Below are positions 9,181 through 18,330 of a stretch of 64,000 nucleotides of DNA, piece by piece. The notes beneath the pieces were generated by a model. The model worked only from the letters and a program-made list of their open reading frames with translations. It did no database searches and was not told the origin of the DNA. Each line of letters opens with the position of its first letter. Position 1 is the first letter of the stretch. Origin of the DNA: Desertibaculum subflavum. GTDB taxonomy: Bacteria; Pseudomonadota; Alphaproteobacteria; Ferrovibrionales; Ferrovibrionaceae. The DNA lies in assembly GCA_003576705.1 (NCBI GenBank), contig QOZS01000018.1:1-64000 (forward strand). Reading direction: 5' to 3'. Position numbers and translations under genes: made by a program.

Positions 9181-9234
9181 TCAGATAAGTATCTGATTGA
9201 ATAGGAAAATAATTTTCGGAGTGATCCCCGGGGT
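9181..9234. promoter_or_regulatory. Cluster of three palindromes
   Basis: TCAGATA-AG-TATCTGA (9181-9196) is a perfect 7-bp dyad. GAAAAT-A-ATTTTC (9205-9217) is a perfect 6-bp dyad. CCCCGGGG (9226-9233) is a perfect palindrome set in a near-symmetrical TGAT/TCA frame. They follow the 10-bp repeats directly and mark the change to lower GC. Possible operators for the hsd operon or a remnant of a recombination site; no regulator gene is adjacent. Confidence 0.6.
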
Positions 9235-9579
9235 CAGTACGCGCGCCATCTGCGCCTGCCCGACTGAGTTTCGGACTGTCTGCGGACTCTCTGCACACAT
9301 CAAAAGAGCGGGTCCGGGATCGGACGAACCGCGGATTATATATTGTACATAGAGGTAAATCAAGGGCGCGTGGCATGCCGGCTGTTCTGAAGCTTGGCCA
9401 GCGAGGTTGCGATCGATGGCCGGCCTATGCCAGTAGGCGCGCGCCCGCGATGGTTGCTACTGTTCTGGGCGGGGGCGCCAAAGACGAAGGGGGCCACTGT
9501 CCGAAGCAGTGCGAGCCGGAACACGGCAGCACGGCCTCTGCTTCGGCATCACTCATGAACCGACAGAACCGGGGATCAC

Positions 9580-11748
9580 GTGCTAAGCGAACGGCATAAG
9601 GAAATAGCCGGCAAGATCTGGGAAATTGCGAACCGTCTTCGGGGACCCTATCGCCCGCCGCAGTACCGGCTCGTCATGTTGCCAATGGTGGTTCTGCGCC
9701 GCTTCGACTGCGTTCTCGAACCCACCAAGGACGCGGTTCTGGATGAACACAAGCGGCTTGTCGCGGCGAAGACGGCCGAGAACGCGCTGCCCCGCCTCCT
9801 GACCAAGGTGGTCGACGCGAAGCGCAAGCAGCCGCTCTACAACACCAGCCCCTATACCTTCGGAAAGCTGCTCGGCGACAGCGAGAACATCGCGCCCAAC
9901 CTCGTCGCCTACATCAACGGCTACTCCGACACCGCGCGGCGCATCTTCGAGAAGTTCAAGTTCGGCGAGCAGATCGAAAAGCTCGATGCCAGCAACCGCC
10001 TCTTCAACATCGTCAAGGCGATGTCGGAGATCGACCTGCACCCCAACCGGATCAGCAATCTGGAAATGGGTTACGTCTTCGAGCACCTCGTCATGCGCTT
10101 CAACGAACAAGCCAACGAGGAAGCGGGAGACCACTTCACGCCGCGCGAGGTCATCCGCCTGATGACGCACCTCGTCTACACGGGCGAGGAAGATGTCTAC
10201 AGGCCCGGCGTCTACCGCGAGATCTACGATCCCGCCTGCGGCACGGGCGGCATGCTCTCCGTCTCGGAGGAGACGATCCGCGCGGGCAACCAGGCCGCGA
10301 ACCTAGGTCTCTATGGCCAGGAATACAACGACGAGTCCTGGGCGATCTGTTGCTCGGACATGCTCATTAAGGACGAAGAGACAGATCACATCGTCCTGGG
10401 CGACACGCTGGGCGATGGCAAGACGTTTGACGGCTTCCAGGGCCGGCAGTTCCACTTCATGTTCGCCAACCCGCCCTTCGGCGTGGAATGGAAGGACCAG
10501 CAAAAGGTCGTCACCAAGGAGCATGAGGAGCTCGGCTTCGGCGGACGCTTCGGCGCGGGCCTGCCGGCCATCAATGACGGCTCGCTGCTTTTCCTTCAGC
10601 ACATGATCTCGAAGATGCACCCCTCGCCCGAAAACGGCGGGGACGGCTCGAAGATCGCGATCATCTTCAACGGCTCGCCGCTCTTCAGCGGCGATGCGGG
10701 CTCCGGCCCCTCGAACATCCGGCGTTGGATCATCGAGAACGATTGGTTGGACGCCATCGTCGCACTACCGGACCAGCTTTTCTACAACACCGGCATTTTC
10801 ACTTACGTCTGGCTAGTGACAAACCGCAAGAAGCCCGAGCGCCGCGGCAAGGTTCAGCTCATCGACGGCACGCGCTTCTTCCAGAAGATGAAGAAGAGCC
10901 TCAACAACAAGCGGAACGAACTCTCCGAAGCGCATATCGACCGCCTGACGGAAATCTACGGCAACTTCCGGGATGGCGAAAAGGAGCGCGTCCAGATCAA
11001 CGGTGAGCGGGAGGAGCGCGTTGTCTCGCGCATCTTCGAGAACCCCGAGTTCGGCTTTCTCAAAGTGACGGTCGAGCGCCCCTTGCGCCAAAATTTCGAA
11101 GCGACGCCGGAGCGCATCGCGCGCCTGGACGACCAAACGGCCTTCGCCAATCTCGCCGTATCGAAGAAGCGCAAGGACGCCGAGGCCGCCGCTGCCGAAG
11201 AGAAGGCAGGTCAGGAAGAGCAAGACGCCATTCGCGTCATGCTCGCCACGCTGGCGAAGGGCGGACGCTACATGGACCGTGAAGCGTTCGAGGCCGATCT
11301 CGATAGGGCGGCCAAGCGTGCCGGCCGGAAACTCCCGACGCCTATGAAGAAGGCTATCTTCGCGGCGCTGGGTGAGCGCGATCCGAAAGCGGAAATGTGC
11401 CGTGACAGCAAGGGCGCGCCAGAGCCAGACAGCGAATTGCGCGACACCGAGAACATCCCGCTGCCGCGCGGAACGAAGCTGCCTCTGCCCATGCAATTCG
11501 GGCCGGACATGCCGAATGATGAACTGCTCGCAGCGATGAAGCCCGCCATCGACGCCTACATCGAAGCGGAGGTGCTGCCGCACGTGCCCGACGCCTGGGT
11601 GGATTATTCCAAGACCAGGGTGGGCTACGAGATCCCGATCAATCGGCACTTCTACGTCTACAAACCACCGCGCCCACTCGCCGATATCGAGAAGGACATC
11701 ATCACACTCGAAGGCGAGATCGCGGAGTTGCTCAAGGGGCTGACGTGA
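9580..11748 (+). CDS. hsdM: Type I restriction-modification methyltransferase subunit
   Basis: 722 aa from a GTG start with GGGGA upstream. It methylates adenine at the recognition site in complex with HsdS. The HsdM N-terminal helical domain (IWEIANRLRGPYRPPQYRL) is followed by the SAM-binding motif DPACGTGG (about residue 217) and the catalytic NPPF (about residue 298) of gamma-type N6-adenine methyltransferases. It is longer than typical HsdM (about 500-550 aa). The C-terminal extension is helix-rich and charged (KKRKDAEAAAAEEKAGQEEQ), with conserved-looking VDYSKTRVGYEIPINRHFYVYKPPRPL at the end. This long form is seen in other type I systems. First gene of the operon; overlaps hsdS. Confidence 0.95.
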   Translation: MLSERHKEIAGKIWEIANRLRGPYRPPQYRLVMLPMVVLRRFDCVLEPTKDAVLDEHKRLVAAKTAENALPRLLTKVVDAKRKQPLYNTSPYTFGKLLGDSENIAPNLVAYINGYSDTARRIFEKFKFGEQIEKLDASNRLFNIVKAMSEIDLHPNRISNLEMGYVFEHLVMRFNEQANEEAGDHFTPREVIRLMTHLVYTGEEDVYRPGVYREIYDPACGTGGMLSVSEETIRAGNQAANLGLYGQEYNDESWAICCSDMLIKDEETDHIVLGDTLGDGKTFDGFQGRQFHFMFANPPFGVEWKDQQKVVTKEHEELGFGGRFGAGLPAINDGSLLFLQHMISKMHPSPENGGDGSKIAIIFNGSPLFSGDAGSGPSNIRRWIIENDWLDAIVALPDQLFYNTGIFTYVWLVTNRKKPERRGKVQLIDGTRFFQKMKKSLNNKRNELSEAHIDRLTEIYGNFRDGEKERVQINGEREERVVSRIFENPEFGFLKVTVERPLRQNFEATPERIARLDDQTAFANLAVSKKRKDAEAAAAEEKAGQEEQDAIRVMLATLAKGGRYMDREAFEADLDRAAKRAGRKLPTPMKKAIFAALGERDPKAEMCRDSKGAPEPDSELRDTENIPLPRGTKLPLPMQFGPDMPNDELLAAMKPAIDAYIEAEVLPHVPDAWVDYSKTRVGYEIPINRHFYVYKPPRPLADIEKDIITLEGEIAELLKGLT

Positions 11749-12944
11749 TGAGCGTCCGTTCTGGTTCCCTTCGATACTTCGCGAAGATTAAGAATGGGAG
11801 CACGCCCGCTAGCGGCGAGCCGGCCTATTGGGACGGAGACATCGCGTGGGCTACTCCAGACGACCTGGGCAGACTCGCCGGAAATTTTATCTCGGAGACC
11901 AAGCGCAGCATCACGCCATTGGCCGTGGCGGAGAACAATCTGAACGTGGTGCCCCCTGATACGATTCTCTTATCTACCCGTGCTCCCATCGGTCACATGG
12001 CGATTGCGACTTCGCCGATGGCGTTCAATCAGGGCTGCCGAGCGCTTATTCCCCAGGCCGAAACCCACGGCCCATACCTCTTTTATCTGTTGAGATCGCG
12101 AGTGCCGGAACTCAACGCCTCCGCGAATGGGACGACTTTCGTCGAACTCTCGAGAGATGACCTAGCCTGCGTTCGAATCTCTCTTCCTTCTCTCGACATC
12201 CAAAAGCGCATTTCGGCTTTTTTGGATGAGAGAACGGCGCGGATCGATGCACTGATTGCGAAGAAGCAAGCGCTGCTCGCGCGATTGACCGAGAAGCGTC
12301 AGGCGATCGCCACGCGGGCGATCACGAAGGGTCTCGACCCTGCCGTCCCAATGAAGGACAGCGGCCTCGCCTGGCTTGGCCAAATCCCCGCGCATTGGGA
12401 GGTGCGTTCGCTGCGCTACGCCGTCGAGAATCTAAACAGGATGCGCGTCCCGATTGCTGCGGAGCTTCGAAAAGGCGTTGAGCGCCTTTATCCCTATTAT
12501 GGCGCATCAGGTATCATCGATTATGTAGACGAGTTTCTTTTTGACTTTCCGACCGTGCTCGTCGCGGAAGATGGCGCCAATCTTCTGTCTCGTTCAACGC
12601 CGCTCGCCTTCTCCGCGTCGGGACAATACTGGGTGAACAACCACGCGCATATATTGCGCCCCATCGATCTGACTATCTGGTTCTGCACGTCGCAATTGGC
12701 GCTGTATCCTCTCGATCCTTACATCTCAGGATCAGCCCAACCAAAGCTGACCAAAGACAACCTTATGTCACTGCCGGTTTGGATTCCGCCGCTGGAGGAG
12801 CAGGTTCAGATCCAGGCGAACGTCGGCACGCACCTCGACGCGCTTGATCTAGTAGTGGAGAACTGCAGGATCAGTGTAGAGCGCCTAGTCGAATATCGTT
12901 CCGCGCTCATCACCGCCGCCGTCATGGGGCAGATCGAGGCGTAA
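11745..12944 (+). CDS. hsdS: Type I restriction-modification specificity subunit
   Basis: 399 aa. It carries two target-recognition domains that each bind half of a bipartite DNA site, separated by conserved helices. The first domain has GSTPASGEPAYWDGDIAWATPDDLG. The central helix region is DIQKRISAFLDERTARIDALIAKKQALLARLTEKRQAI. The second domain begins near LAWLGQIPAHWEVRSLRYAVE and ends with PPLEEQVQIQANVGTHLDALD. The start is the GTG at 11745 or the adjacent ATG at 11748; either overlaps the hsdM stop, implying coupled translation. The recognition sequence cannot be inferred, since these domains are the variable part of the system. Confidence 0.94.
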   Translation: MMSVRSGSLRYFAKIKNGSTPASGEPAYWDGDIAWATPDDLGRLAGNFISETKRSITPLAVAENNLNVVPPDTILLSTRAPIGHMAIATSPMAFNQGCRALIPQAETHGPYLFYLLRSRVPELNASANGTTFVELSRDDLACVRISLPSLDIQKRISAFLDERTARIDALIAKKQALLARLTEKRQAIATRAITKGLDPAVPMKDSGLAWLGQIPAHWEVRSLRYAVENLNRMRVPIAAELRKGVERLYPYYGASGIIDYVDEFLFDFPTVLVAEDGANLLSRSTPLAFSASGQYWVNNHAHILRPIDLTIWFCTSQLALYPLDPYISGSAQPKLTKDNLMSLPVWIPPLEEQVQIQANVGTHLDALDLVVENCRISVERLVEYRSALITAAVMGQIEA

Positions 12945-12946
12945 CG

Positions 12947-13534
12947 ATGCCCCTCGATGCCACCAGCTATTTCGATCATCTCCGCGCCTACATCGCGCCT
13001 GCATACGTTGTGGACGACGGAACCACTGGAGCAGTCTCGCTGGTCGAGAAGTACTATCCGGAGGGATCGACGAAGAAGGCTACCCGCAAAGTCATACTGC
13101 CGTTTCAGGGTAGAGCCTTCGCCATCAAATTAGATGGCCGCAAAGAATCGCTGTTTCACTTCTTGGATGACAACGGCAAGCAGTGGTCCAAGCGGTGCGA
13201 TTTTGTCGTTTTCCAATGCTTCCACCGCCATGTCAACGCCTTTCTGTTCGAGTTCAAGTCGCGCAGCCTTGAAGCACAATCGATCATCGATCAACTCAAA
13301 GCGGGTGTTAGCTGGTGCGCCAGTCTGCGACGCGTAATCTGTCAGTATACGGGGGATGATCGCGGTATTCGTGTTCGCAAGTTTGTGGTTACCGAGAACG
13401 AAAATCCGAGTCCGTATCTTGACGGAGCGGGGAAATACCTCGCCCGCGATCCATCCATTCGTCACTATCACTATGACCAGTTGAAAGGGCTGACGCTCGA
13501 TACGTTAGAGAACGGCTCAGTACGGACCGTTTAA
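12947..13534 (+). CDS. Small protein within hsd operon, PD-(D/E)XK nuclease-like
   Basis: 195 aa, starting 2 bases after the hsdS stop and ending 9 bases before hsdR. I do not recognise a named family. Residues 82-120 look like a PD-(D/E)XK nuclease core: D85 after a basic turn (KRCDFVVF), then a strand ending in E102-F-K104 (NAFLFEFKS), then a helix with Q116 (SIIDQLKAG). A later strand (IRVRKFVVTEN) would complete the sheet. There is no signal peptide or membrane segment. The position inside the operon implies a role tied to restriction, perhaps an accessory nuclease or a folding/DNA-binding partner. The nuclease assignment is inference from spacing of residues only. Confidence 0.7.
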   Translation: MPLDATSYFDHLRAYIAPAYVVDDGTTGAVSLVEKYYPEGSTKKATRKVILPFQGRAFAIKLDGRKESLFHFLDDNGKQWSKRCDFVVFQCFHRHVNAFLFEFKSRSLEAQSIIDQLKAGVSWCASLRRVICQYTGDDRGIRVRKFVVTENENPSPYLDGAGKYLARDPSIRHYHYDQLKGLTLDTLENGSVRTV

Positions 13535-13543
13535 GGGGGATGC

Positions 13544-16500
13544 ATGCCTGGCCACACAGAGCTCATTTTCGAGAGGGCGATTGAGGTGGGCCTCACCTCG
13601 ACCGGCGGCTATCGAACGAGCAGCCCCAAGGCTTTCGACGCCGCCGTCGCGCTCTTCCCGGATGAAGTCCTCGCGTTCATCCGCGCCAGCCAAGCGGCGC
13701 GCTGGTCGGAACTCGAAGCCATGCTCAAGGACCGCACCGAGGCGACGGTTCTCGACAGCCTGACCAAGGAACTTACCACCAAGGGCGCACTCGGTGTCCT
13801 GCGGCACGGGTTCAAATGCTATGGCAAGCAATTCCGGCTCGCTTATTTCCGTCCCAACACCGGCATGAATCCTGAGGCACAGGCGCGCTACGCTGCCAAC
13901 CGCTTCACGATCACGCGCCAGGTCGGGTTCCTCTCCGAGGTGCTGAAGCGCCCGGACGGTGGCAAGCGCAAATGCATCATCGATGTCGTGCTTTCCGTGA
14001 ACGGATTGCCGGTGGTCACCGCGGAACTGAAGAATCCGCTCACCGGCCAGCGGGCGGAGGACGCCTGTGCCCAGTACAAGAACGACCGCGACGGGCGCGA
14101 CCCGCTGTTTCGCTTCAAGGAACGCACGCTCGTTCACTTTGCGGTCGATCCCGACGAAATCTGGATGACAACGCAGTTAAAGGGGAGCGAAACGGTTTTC
14201 CTGCCTTTCAACCGTGGCCATAACAACGGCGCAGGCAATCCGCCTGTCGAGGGCGATTGGAAGACCCACTATCTGTGGGACGAGGTGCTGCAATCCGACA
14301 GCCTGCTCGACATCCTGCAGCGCTTCATGCACCTCGAAGTCACCGAGCGAACGATTCCGACCTCGACGGGCATGCGGACGATCCGCAAGGAAGCGATGAT
14401 CTTCCCGCGCTATCATCAGCTCGACGCCGTGCGGAAACTTGTGGCCCATACCGGGAAGCATGGAGCGGGACGCAACTATCTCGTCCAGCACTCCGCGGGC
14501 TCCGGCAAGTCCAACACCATCGCCTGGCTCTCGCACCGGCTGGCATCGCTGCACGACGACAAGGATGAGAAGGTTTTTCACGCGGTCATCGTCATCACCG
14601 ACCGGCGCGTGCTCGACCAGCAGCTTCAGAACACGATCTACCAATTCGAGCACAAGATGGGCGTCGTCGAGAAGATCGACGAAGACACGCAGCAGCTCGC
14701 CAAGGCGCTGGCCAATGGCACGCCCATCATCATCTCGACGATCCAGAAGTTCCCCTTCATTCGCCAGGCGATCCGAACGCTGGAGGCCAAAGGCGAAGGT
14801 GTGTCCATCGAGACGCGCGACAGGCGGTTCGCCGTGATCGTGGATGAGGCGCATAGCTCCCAGTCCGGCGAGACCGTCTCGGCGCTCAAAGGCATCCTGA
14901 ACAAGGATGGCATTGCCGACGCCATCGCGAGCCAGGCCGGCGAGGAAGAGGACGACGATCTTTCCGAGGAGACGAAAGCCCGCATTCGGAAAGAGATGAT
15001 GCAGCGGGCACGTCAGCCGAATCTGAGCTTCTTCGCCTTCACCGCAACGCCCAAATACAAGACCAAGGTCGTGTTCGATGAGCCCGGCCCGACCGGCGCA
15101 TCGCCGTTTCACGAGTACACGATGAAACAGGCGATCGACGAGGGCTTCATCCTCGACGTGCTGGCGAACTACGTCACCTACAAGCGCTTCTTCGGGCTGG
15201 TGAAGCAGATCGAGGCTGACCCCGAAGTGCCGAAGCGGGAAGCGGCCAAGGCCCTGGGGCGATTTCTCGAACTGCATCCTGTGAATATCGAGCAGGTGAT
15301 TACCGTCATCATCGAGCACTTTCGGCTGAAGGTGATGCGCGAACTCGGCGGCCGGGCCAAGGCGATGGTCGTGACCGGCTCGCGCCTGTCGGCGGTGAAG
15401 TACAAGAAGGCGTTCGATCGCTACATCCGCGACAAGGGTTATCAAGGCATCCGCGCGCTTGTTGCCTTCTCCGGAAGCGTCGAGGACGATGATGTGCCGG
15501 GTTCGTCCTATACCGAAGTCGGCATGAACGACGGGCTTCCGGAACGGGAACTGCCGGAGCGTTTTGCGAGCGACGAGTACCGGGTTCTCATCGTGGCCGA
15601 AAAATACCAGACCGGCTTCGATCAGCCCTTGCTCCAGACGATGTATGTCGTGAAGAAGCTGGCGGGGGTGCAGGCGGTTCAGACCCTCTCGCGACTCAAC
15701 CGGACGGCGCCCGGCAAGTCGCGGGTCTTCGTGCTCGATTTCCAGAACGAGGAAGCCGAGATCTACAAGGCGTTCAAGCCGTACTATGAAGCGACGCCGA
15801 TCGGCGACCTGATCGATCCGCACAAGCTGAATGAGCTGAGCCACAAACTCCTGCAGGCGGCGGTCTTCACGCCCGACGATATGCGCGAATTCTCCGCCGT
15901 CTGGTTCAGCGGCAAGCGCGACCATAGCGGGCGGGATCACAAGATCATGAACGCCGTGCTCGATCGCTGCGTCGAACGCTTTAAGGAGCTCGAGGAAGCC
16001 GCTCAGGAGGAGTTCCGCGGGCACCTTTCGGCCTTTCGGAACCTCTATGCGTTTCTCTCGCAGGTCATGCCCTATCACGACGAAGGCCTTGAGAAGACCT
16101 ATGCCTTCGTCCGCAACCTCGCGGCCAAGTTGCCGTTGCCGGGCGATGGCAGGAAATTCACGCTGGATGACGATGTCGCCCTGAAATACTTCCGGCTGCA
16201 GGAAGCCGGTGAGAGGTGGATCGATCTCGGCGTCGGCGAGGCCGATCCGCTGAAGGGACCGACCGATGTTGGCACGGCGAGCAGCAAAGACGTTACCGTC
16301 GCCCTTTCGACCCTGGTCGACAGCCTGAACGAGCGCTTCGGTACGTCGTTCACCGAAGCGGATCAGTTGTTCTTCGATCAGGTGCGCGCCACGGCGGAGC
16401 ACAATGAGAAGGTCGTCGAAGCTGCGCAGGCCAACAATCTGACGAACTTCTCGGCGTTCTTCGGGCGCATCCTCGACGACCTCTTTATCCAGCGCATGGA

Positions 16501-16621
16501 AGGGAACGACGAAATCTTCAACCGGGTCATGAGCGATCCGGCTTTCAGGAAGGCCGCGCAGGAGTATCTCGCGAAGGATGTCTATGAACGGCTGCGCCGG
16601 GGTGCAGAGAATTCTGAGTGA
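13544..16621 (+). CDS. hsdR: Type I restriction endonuclease subunit R
   Basis: 1025 aa, normal for HsdR. It translocates DNA with ATP and cuts it away from the recognition site. The N-terminal nuclease domain shows IDVVL (D147), TAELK (E161, K163) and a QYK helix (Q177). The SF2 motor follows: Walker A SAGSGKSN (317-324), DEAH (434-437), FAFTATPK (498-504), and motif VI-like VQTLSRLNRTAPGK. The ATG at 13544 is preceded by AAGGGGG. The C-terminal half is helical and contacts the HsdM/HsdS complex in characterised systems. Last gene of the hsd operon; it faces the osmoprotectant operon tail to tail with a 27-base gap. Confidence 0.96.
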   Translation: MPGHTELIFERAIEVGLTSTGGYRTSSPKAFDAAVALFPDEVLAFIRASQAARWSELEAMLKDRTEATVLDSLTKELTTKGALGVLRHGFKCYGKQFRLAYFRPNTGMNPEAQARYAANRFTITRQVGFLSEVLKRPDGGKRKCIIDVVLSVNGLPVVTAELKNPLTGQRAEDACAQYKNDRDGRDPLFRFKERTLVHFAVDPDEIWMTTQLKGSETVFLPFNRGHNNGAGNPPVEGDWKTHYLWDEVLQSDSLLDILQRFMHLEVTERTIPTSTGMRTIRKEAMIFPRYHQLDAVRKLVAHTGKHGAGRNYLVQHSAGSGKSNTIAWLSHRLASLHDDKDEKVFHAVIVITDRRVLDQQLQNTIYQFEHKMGVVEKIDEDTQQLAKALANGTPIIISTIQKFPFIRQAIRTLEAKGEGVSIETRDRRFAVIVDEAHSSQSGETVSALKGILNKDGIADAIASQAGEEEDDDLSEETKARIRKEMMQRARQPNLSFFAFTATPKYKTKVVFDEPGPTGASPFHEYTMKQAIDEGFILDVLANYVTYKRFFGLVKQIEADPEVPKREAAKALGRFLELHPVNIEQVITVIIEHFRLKVMRELGGRAKAMVVTGSRLSAVKYKKAFDRYIRDKGYQGIRALVAFSGSVEDDDVPGSSYTEVGMNDGLPERELPERFASDEYRVLIVAEKYQTGFDQPLLQTMYVVKKLAGVQAVQTLSRLNRTAPGKSRVFVLDFQNEEAEIYKAFKPYYEATPIGDLIDPHKLNELSHKLLQAAVFTPDDMREFSAVWFSGKRDHSGRDHKIMNAVLDRCVERFKELEEAAQEEFRGHLSAFRNLYAFLSQVMPYHDEGLEKTYAFVRNLAAKLPLPGDGRKFTLDDDVALKYFRLQEAGERWIDLGVGEADPLKGPTDVGTASSKDVTVALSTLVDSLNERFGTSFTEADQLFFDQVRATAEHNEKVVEAAQANNLTNFSAFFGRILDDLFIQRMEGNDEIFNRVMSDPAFRKAAQEYLAKDVYERLRRGAENSE

Positions 16622-16648
16622 AGATCGGCCGTCGCGAGACGCGCTGAT

Positions 16649-17395
16649 TCAGGATGTTCCCCCACTCCACCTCCCCGCCACCCGCCCCAGCGCCGTAAAC
16701 CCGTCATAGATCAGCACCGCCAGCACGGCGACGATCAAGCCGCCCTGCAGCACGAAGGCGAGGTTGTTGGAGAGCAGGCCGGCGATGATCACCTCGCCCA
16801 CCGTCTTCGCCGCCACCGTCGAGCCGATGGTCGCGGTGGCGAGGCCGATCACCACCGAGAGGCGGATGCCGGCGAGGATGACCGGCGCCGCCAGCGGCAG
16901 CTCCACGCGGGCGAGGCGCTGCGTCGCCGTCATGCCGGTGCCCTTCGCCGCCTCCACCACCGCGGGGCTGAGCGTGGTGAGCCCGGTCAGCGTGTTTTCG
17001 AAGATCGGCAGCAGGCCATAGAGGAACAGCGCGATCAGGGTCGGCGTCGCGCCGAAGCCCACCGCCGGCACGGCGAGCGCCAGCACGGCGACCGGCGGAA
17101 AGGTCTGGCCGATATTTACGAGGGCCCGCGAGAGCGGCAGGAACTCGGCCCCGAACGGCCGCGTCACCAGGATGGCGAGCGCCACGGCGAGCGCCGTCGC
17201 GCCGGCGGTGGCGAGCGCCACGAGGCCGAGATGGGCGAGCGTGAGGCCGAGCAGGCTGCCCTGGTTGTAGATCGCCGGCGCGCCGTTCTCGGTCAGCGGG
17301 CGGAACACCGGCTCGAACCAGTCGGGGCGCATGAGGAAGGCCGCGAGCAGGGCCAGCGCGGCGAGGCGGGCGAGCGTCGGCAGCGCGCGCATCAC
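16649..17395 (-). CDS. Osmoprotectant ABC transporter permease (second permease)
   Basis: 248 aa with about six membrane segments and the binding-protein-dependent permease signature (VVEAAKGTGMTATQRLARVELPLAAPVILAGIR). It is of the OpuCB/OpuCD or YehW/YehY type that imports glycine betaine, choline or related compounds. The start (GTG 17395 or ATG 17392) overlaps the stop of the ATPase gene, so translation is coupled. It is the last gene of a propeller-binding protein-permease-ATPase-permease operon. Confidence 0.9.
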   Translation of the reverse strand: MMRALPTLARLAALALLAAFLMRPDWFEPVFRPLTENGAPAIYNQGSLLGLTLAHLGLVALATAGATALAVALAILVTRPFGAEFLPLSRALVNIGQTFPPVAVLALAVPAVGFGATPTLIALFLYGLLPIFENTLTGLTTLSPAVVEAAKGTGMTATQRLARVELPLAAPVILAGIRLSVVIGLATATIGSTVAAKTVGEVIIAGLLSNNLAFVLQGGLIVAVLAVLIYDGFTALGRVAGRWSGGTS

Positions 17396-18330
17396 TCCGG
17401 CCGCGCCGCGCGCTTGCTGAGGCCCGCGACCGTCACCTTGCCGATGATGACGCCCTCCGCGCTCTGCACCGGCAGCGCCGGGCGGCCGGACCAGAGCAGA
17501 GCGGCGAGCGCGTCGCGCTGGGTCGCGCTCGCGGCGATCGGCTCGCCCTCCACGATGCCTTGCTCCACCGCCTCCGCCACGGGCTTGAGCGAGAGCAGCT
17601 TGAACGGCCGCTCGCCGGTGCCGACCAGCGCCTCGACGAAGGGTGTCGCCGGGCGGGCCAGGATCTCCGAGGGCGGCGCGTATTGCAGCACGCGGCCGGC
17701 ATCCATCACGGCGATGCGGTGGCCGAGCAGCACCGCCTCCTCGATATCGTGGGTGACCAGGATGATGGTGGTGCCGAGCCGGGCCTGGAGGCTAAGCAGA
17801 TCCGCCTGCGCCTTGGCGCGGATGATCGGGTCGAGCGCGCCGAACGGCTCGTCCATCAACAGCAGGTTGGGCCCGGCGGCGAGGGCGCGGGCGACGCCGA
17901 CGCGCTGCTGCTGGCCGCCGGAAAGCTCGTGCGGATAGCGGGCCGCGAATTCGGCGGGGTCGAGCTGGAACAGGGTCAGAAGCTCGTCGACGCGGGCTTT
18001 GGTCTTGGCCCTAGGCCAGCCGAGCAGGGCCGGCACGGTGGCGATGTTCTGCGCCACGGTGCGGTGCGGGAACAGGCCGTGGCCCTGGATGACATAGCCG
18101 ATGCGGCGGCGCAGCTCGTGCGGCGGGACGCTGCGGTGGTCGACGCCGTCGAGCTTGATCGTGCCGGCGCTCGGCTCGACCAGGCGGTTGATCATGCGGA
18201 GCAGGGTCGTCTTGCCGGAGCCGGAGGTGCCGACGATGGCGGCGATGCTGCGCGGCGGCACGGTGAGGGTGACGTCGCTCACCACCTCGGTCTCGCCGTA
18301 GCGCTTGCTGACGTGCTCCAGCTCGATCAC
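17392..18330 (-). CDS. Osmoprotectant ABC transporter ATP-binding protein
   Basis: 312 aa. It powers the importer formed by the two flanking permeases. Walker A is GTSGSGKTT, the ABC signature LSGGQQQRVGVARAL, and Walker B LLLMDEPFGALD with the switch His in VTHDIEEA. The tail (about residues 245-312) resembles a CBS-type regulatory domain (EPIAASATQRDALAALLWSGRPALPVQ), as in OpuA/OpuC ATPases, where such domains sense ionic strength. The start is the GTG at 18330, overlapping the permease stop by four bases (GTGA). The reading frame stays open far upstream, but that part is only antiparallel shadow of the permease gene. Confidence 0.93.
   Translation of the reverse strand: MIELEHVSKRYGETEVVSDVTLTVPPRSIAAIVGTSGSGKTTLLRMINRLVEPSAGTIKLDGVDHRSVPPHELRRRIGYVIQGHGLFPHRTVAQNIATVPALLGWPRAKTKARVDELLTLFQLDPAEFAARYPHELSGGQQQRVGVARALAAGPNLLLMDEPFGALDPIIRAKAQADLLSLQARLGTTIILVTHDIEEAVLLGHRIAVMDAGRVLQYAPPSEILARPATPFVEALVGTGERPFKLLSLKPVAEAVEQGIVEGEPIAASATQRDALAALLWSGRPALPVQSAEGVIIGKVTVAGLSKRAARPE

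Larger units (their letters stand above)
8964..9579. other. Gene-free stretch at the left edge of the restriction-modification block
   Basis: No convincing coding region was found in these roughly 600 bases. They hold, in order, a GC-rich segment, eleven 10-bp tandem repeats (9058-9167), three clustered palindromes (9181-9234), an AT-rich patch (about 9340-9360, TTATATATTGTACATA) that may contain a promoter for hsdM, and mixed sequence up to the hsdM start. There is no tRNA, integrase or terminal inverted repeat that would mark a mobile element. The base composition falls from the surrounding high GC at about 9180. Confidence 0.7.

Noticed and set aside
8226..9188. Long plus-strand frame across the 16-bp and 10-bp repeats
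   Set aside because: Its repeated residues arise from translating the repeat units; the DUF4864-type gene on the other strand has a signal peptide and ribosome site.
9140..9376. Minus-strand 60-78 codon frames across the palindromes
   Set aside because: Two overlapping frames with no family features; the sequence is better explained by the palindromes and repeats.
9375..9599. 74-codon plus-strand frame ahead of hsdM
   Set aside because: It overlaps the hsdM start, has no recognisable motif or ribosome site, and crosses the mixed-composition spacer.
14177..16402. Long 741-codon open frame on the minus strand opposite hsdR
   Set aside because: It is an antisense shadow: no family motifs, and it mirrors the codon pattern of a certain HsdR gene.
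16622..16648. tRNA or attachment site at the right edge of the hsd operon
   Set aside because: Only 27 bases separate the two stops; no tRNA structure or direct repeat with the left edge was found.
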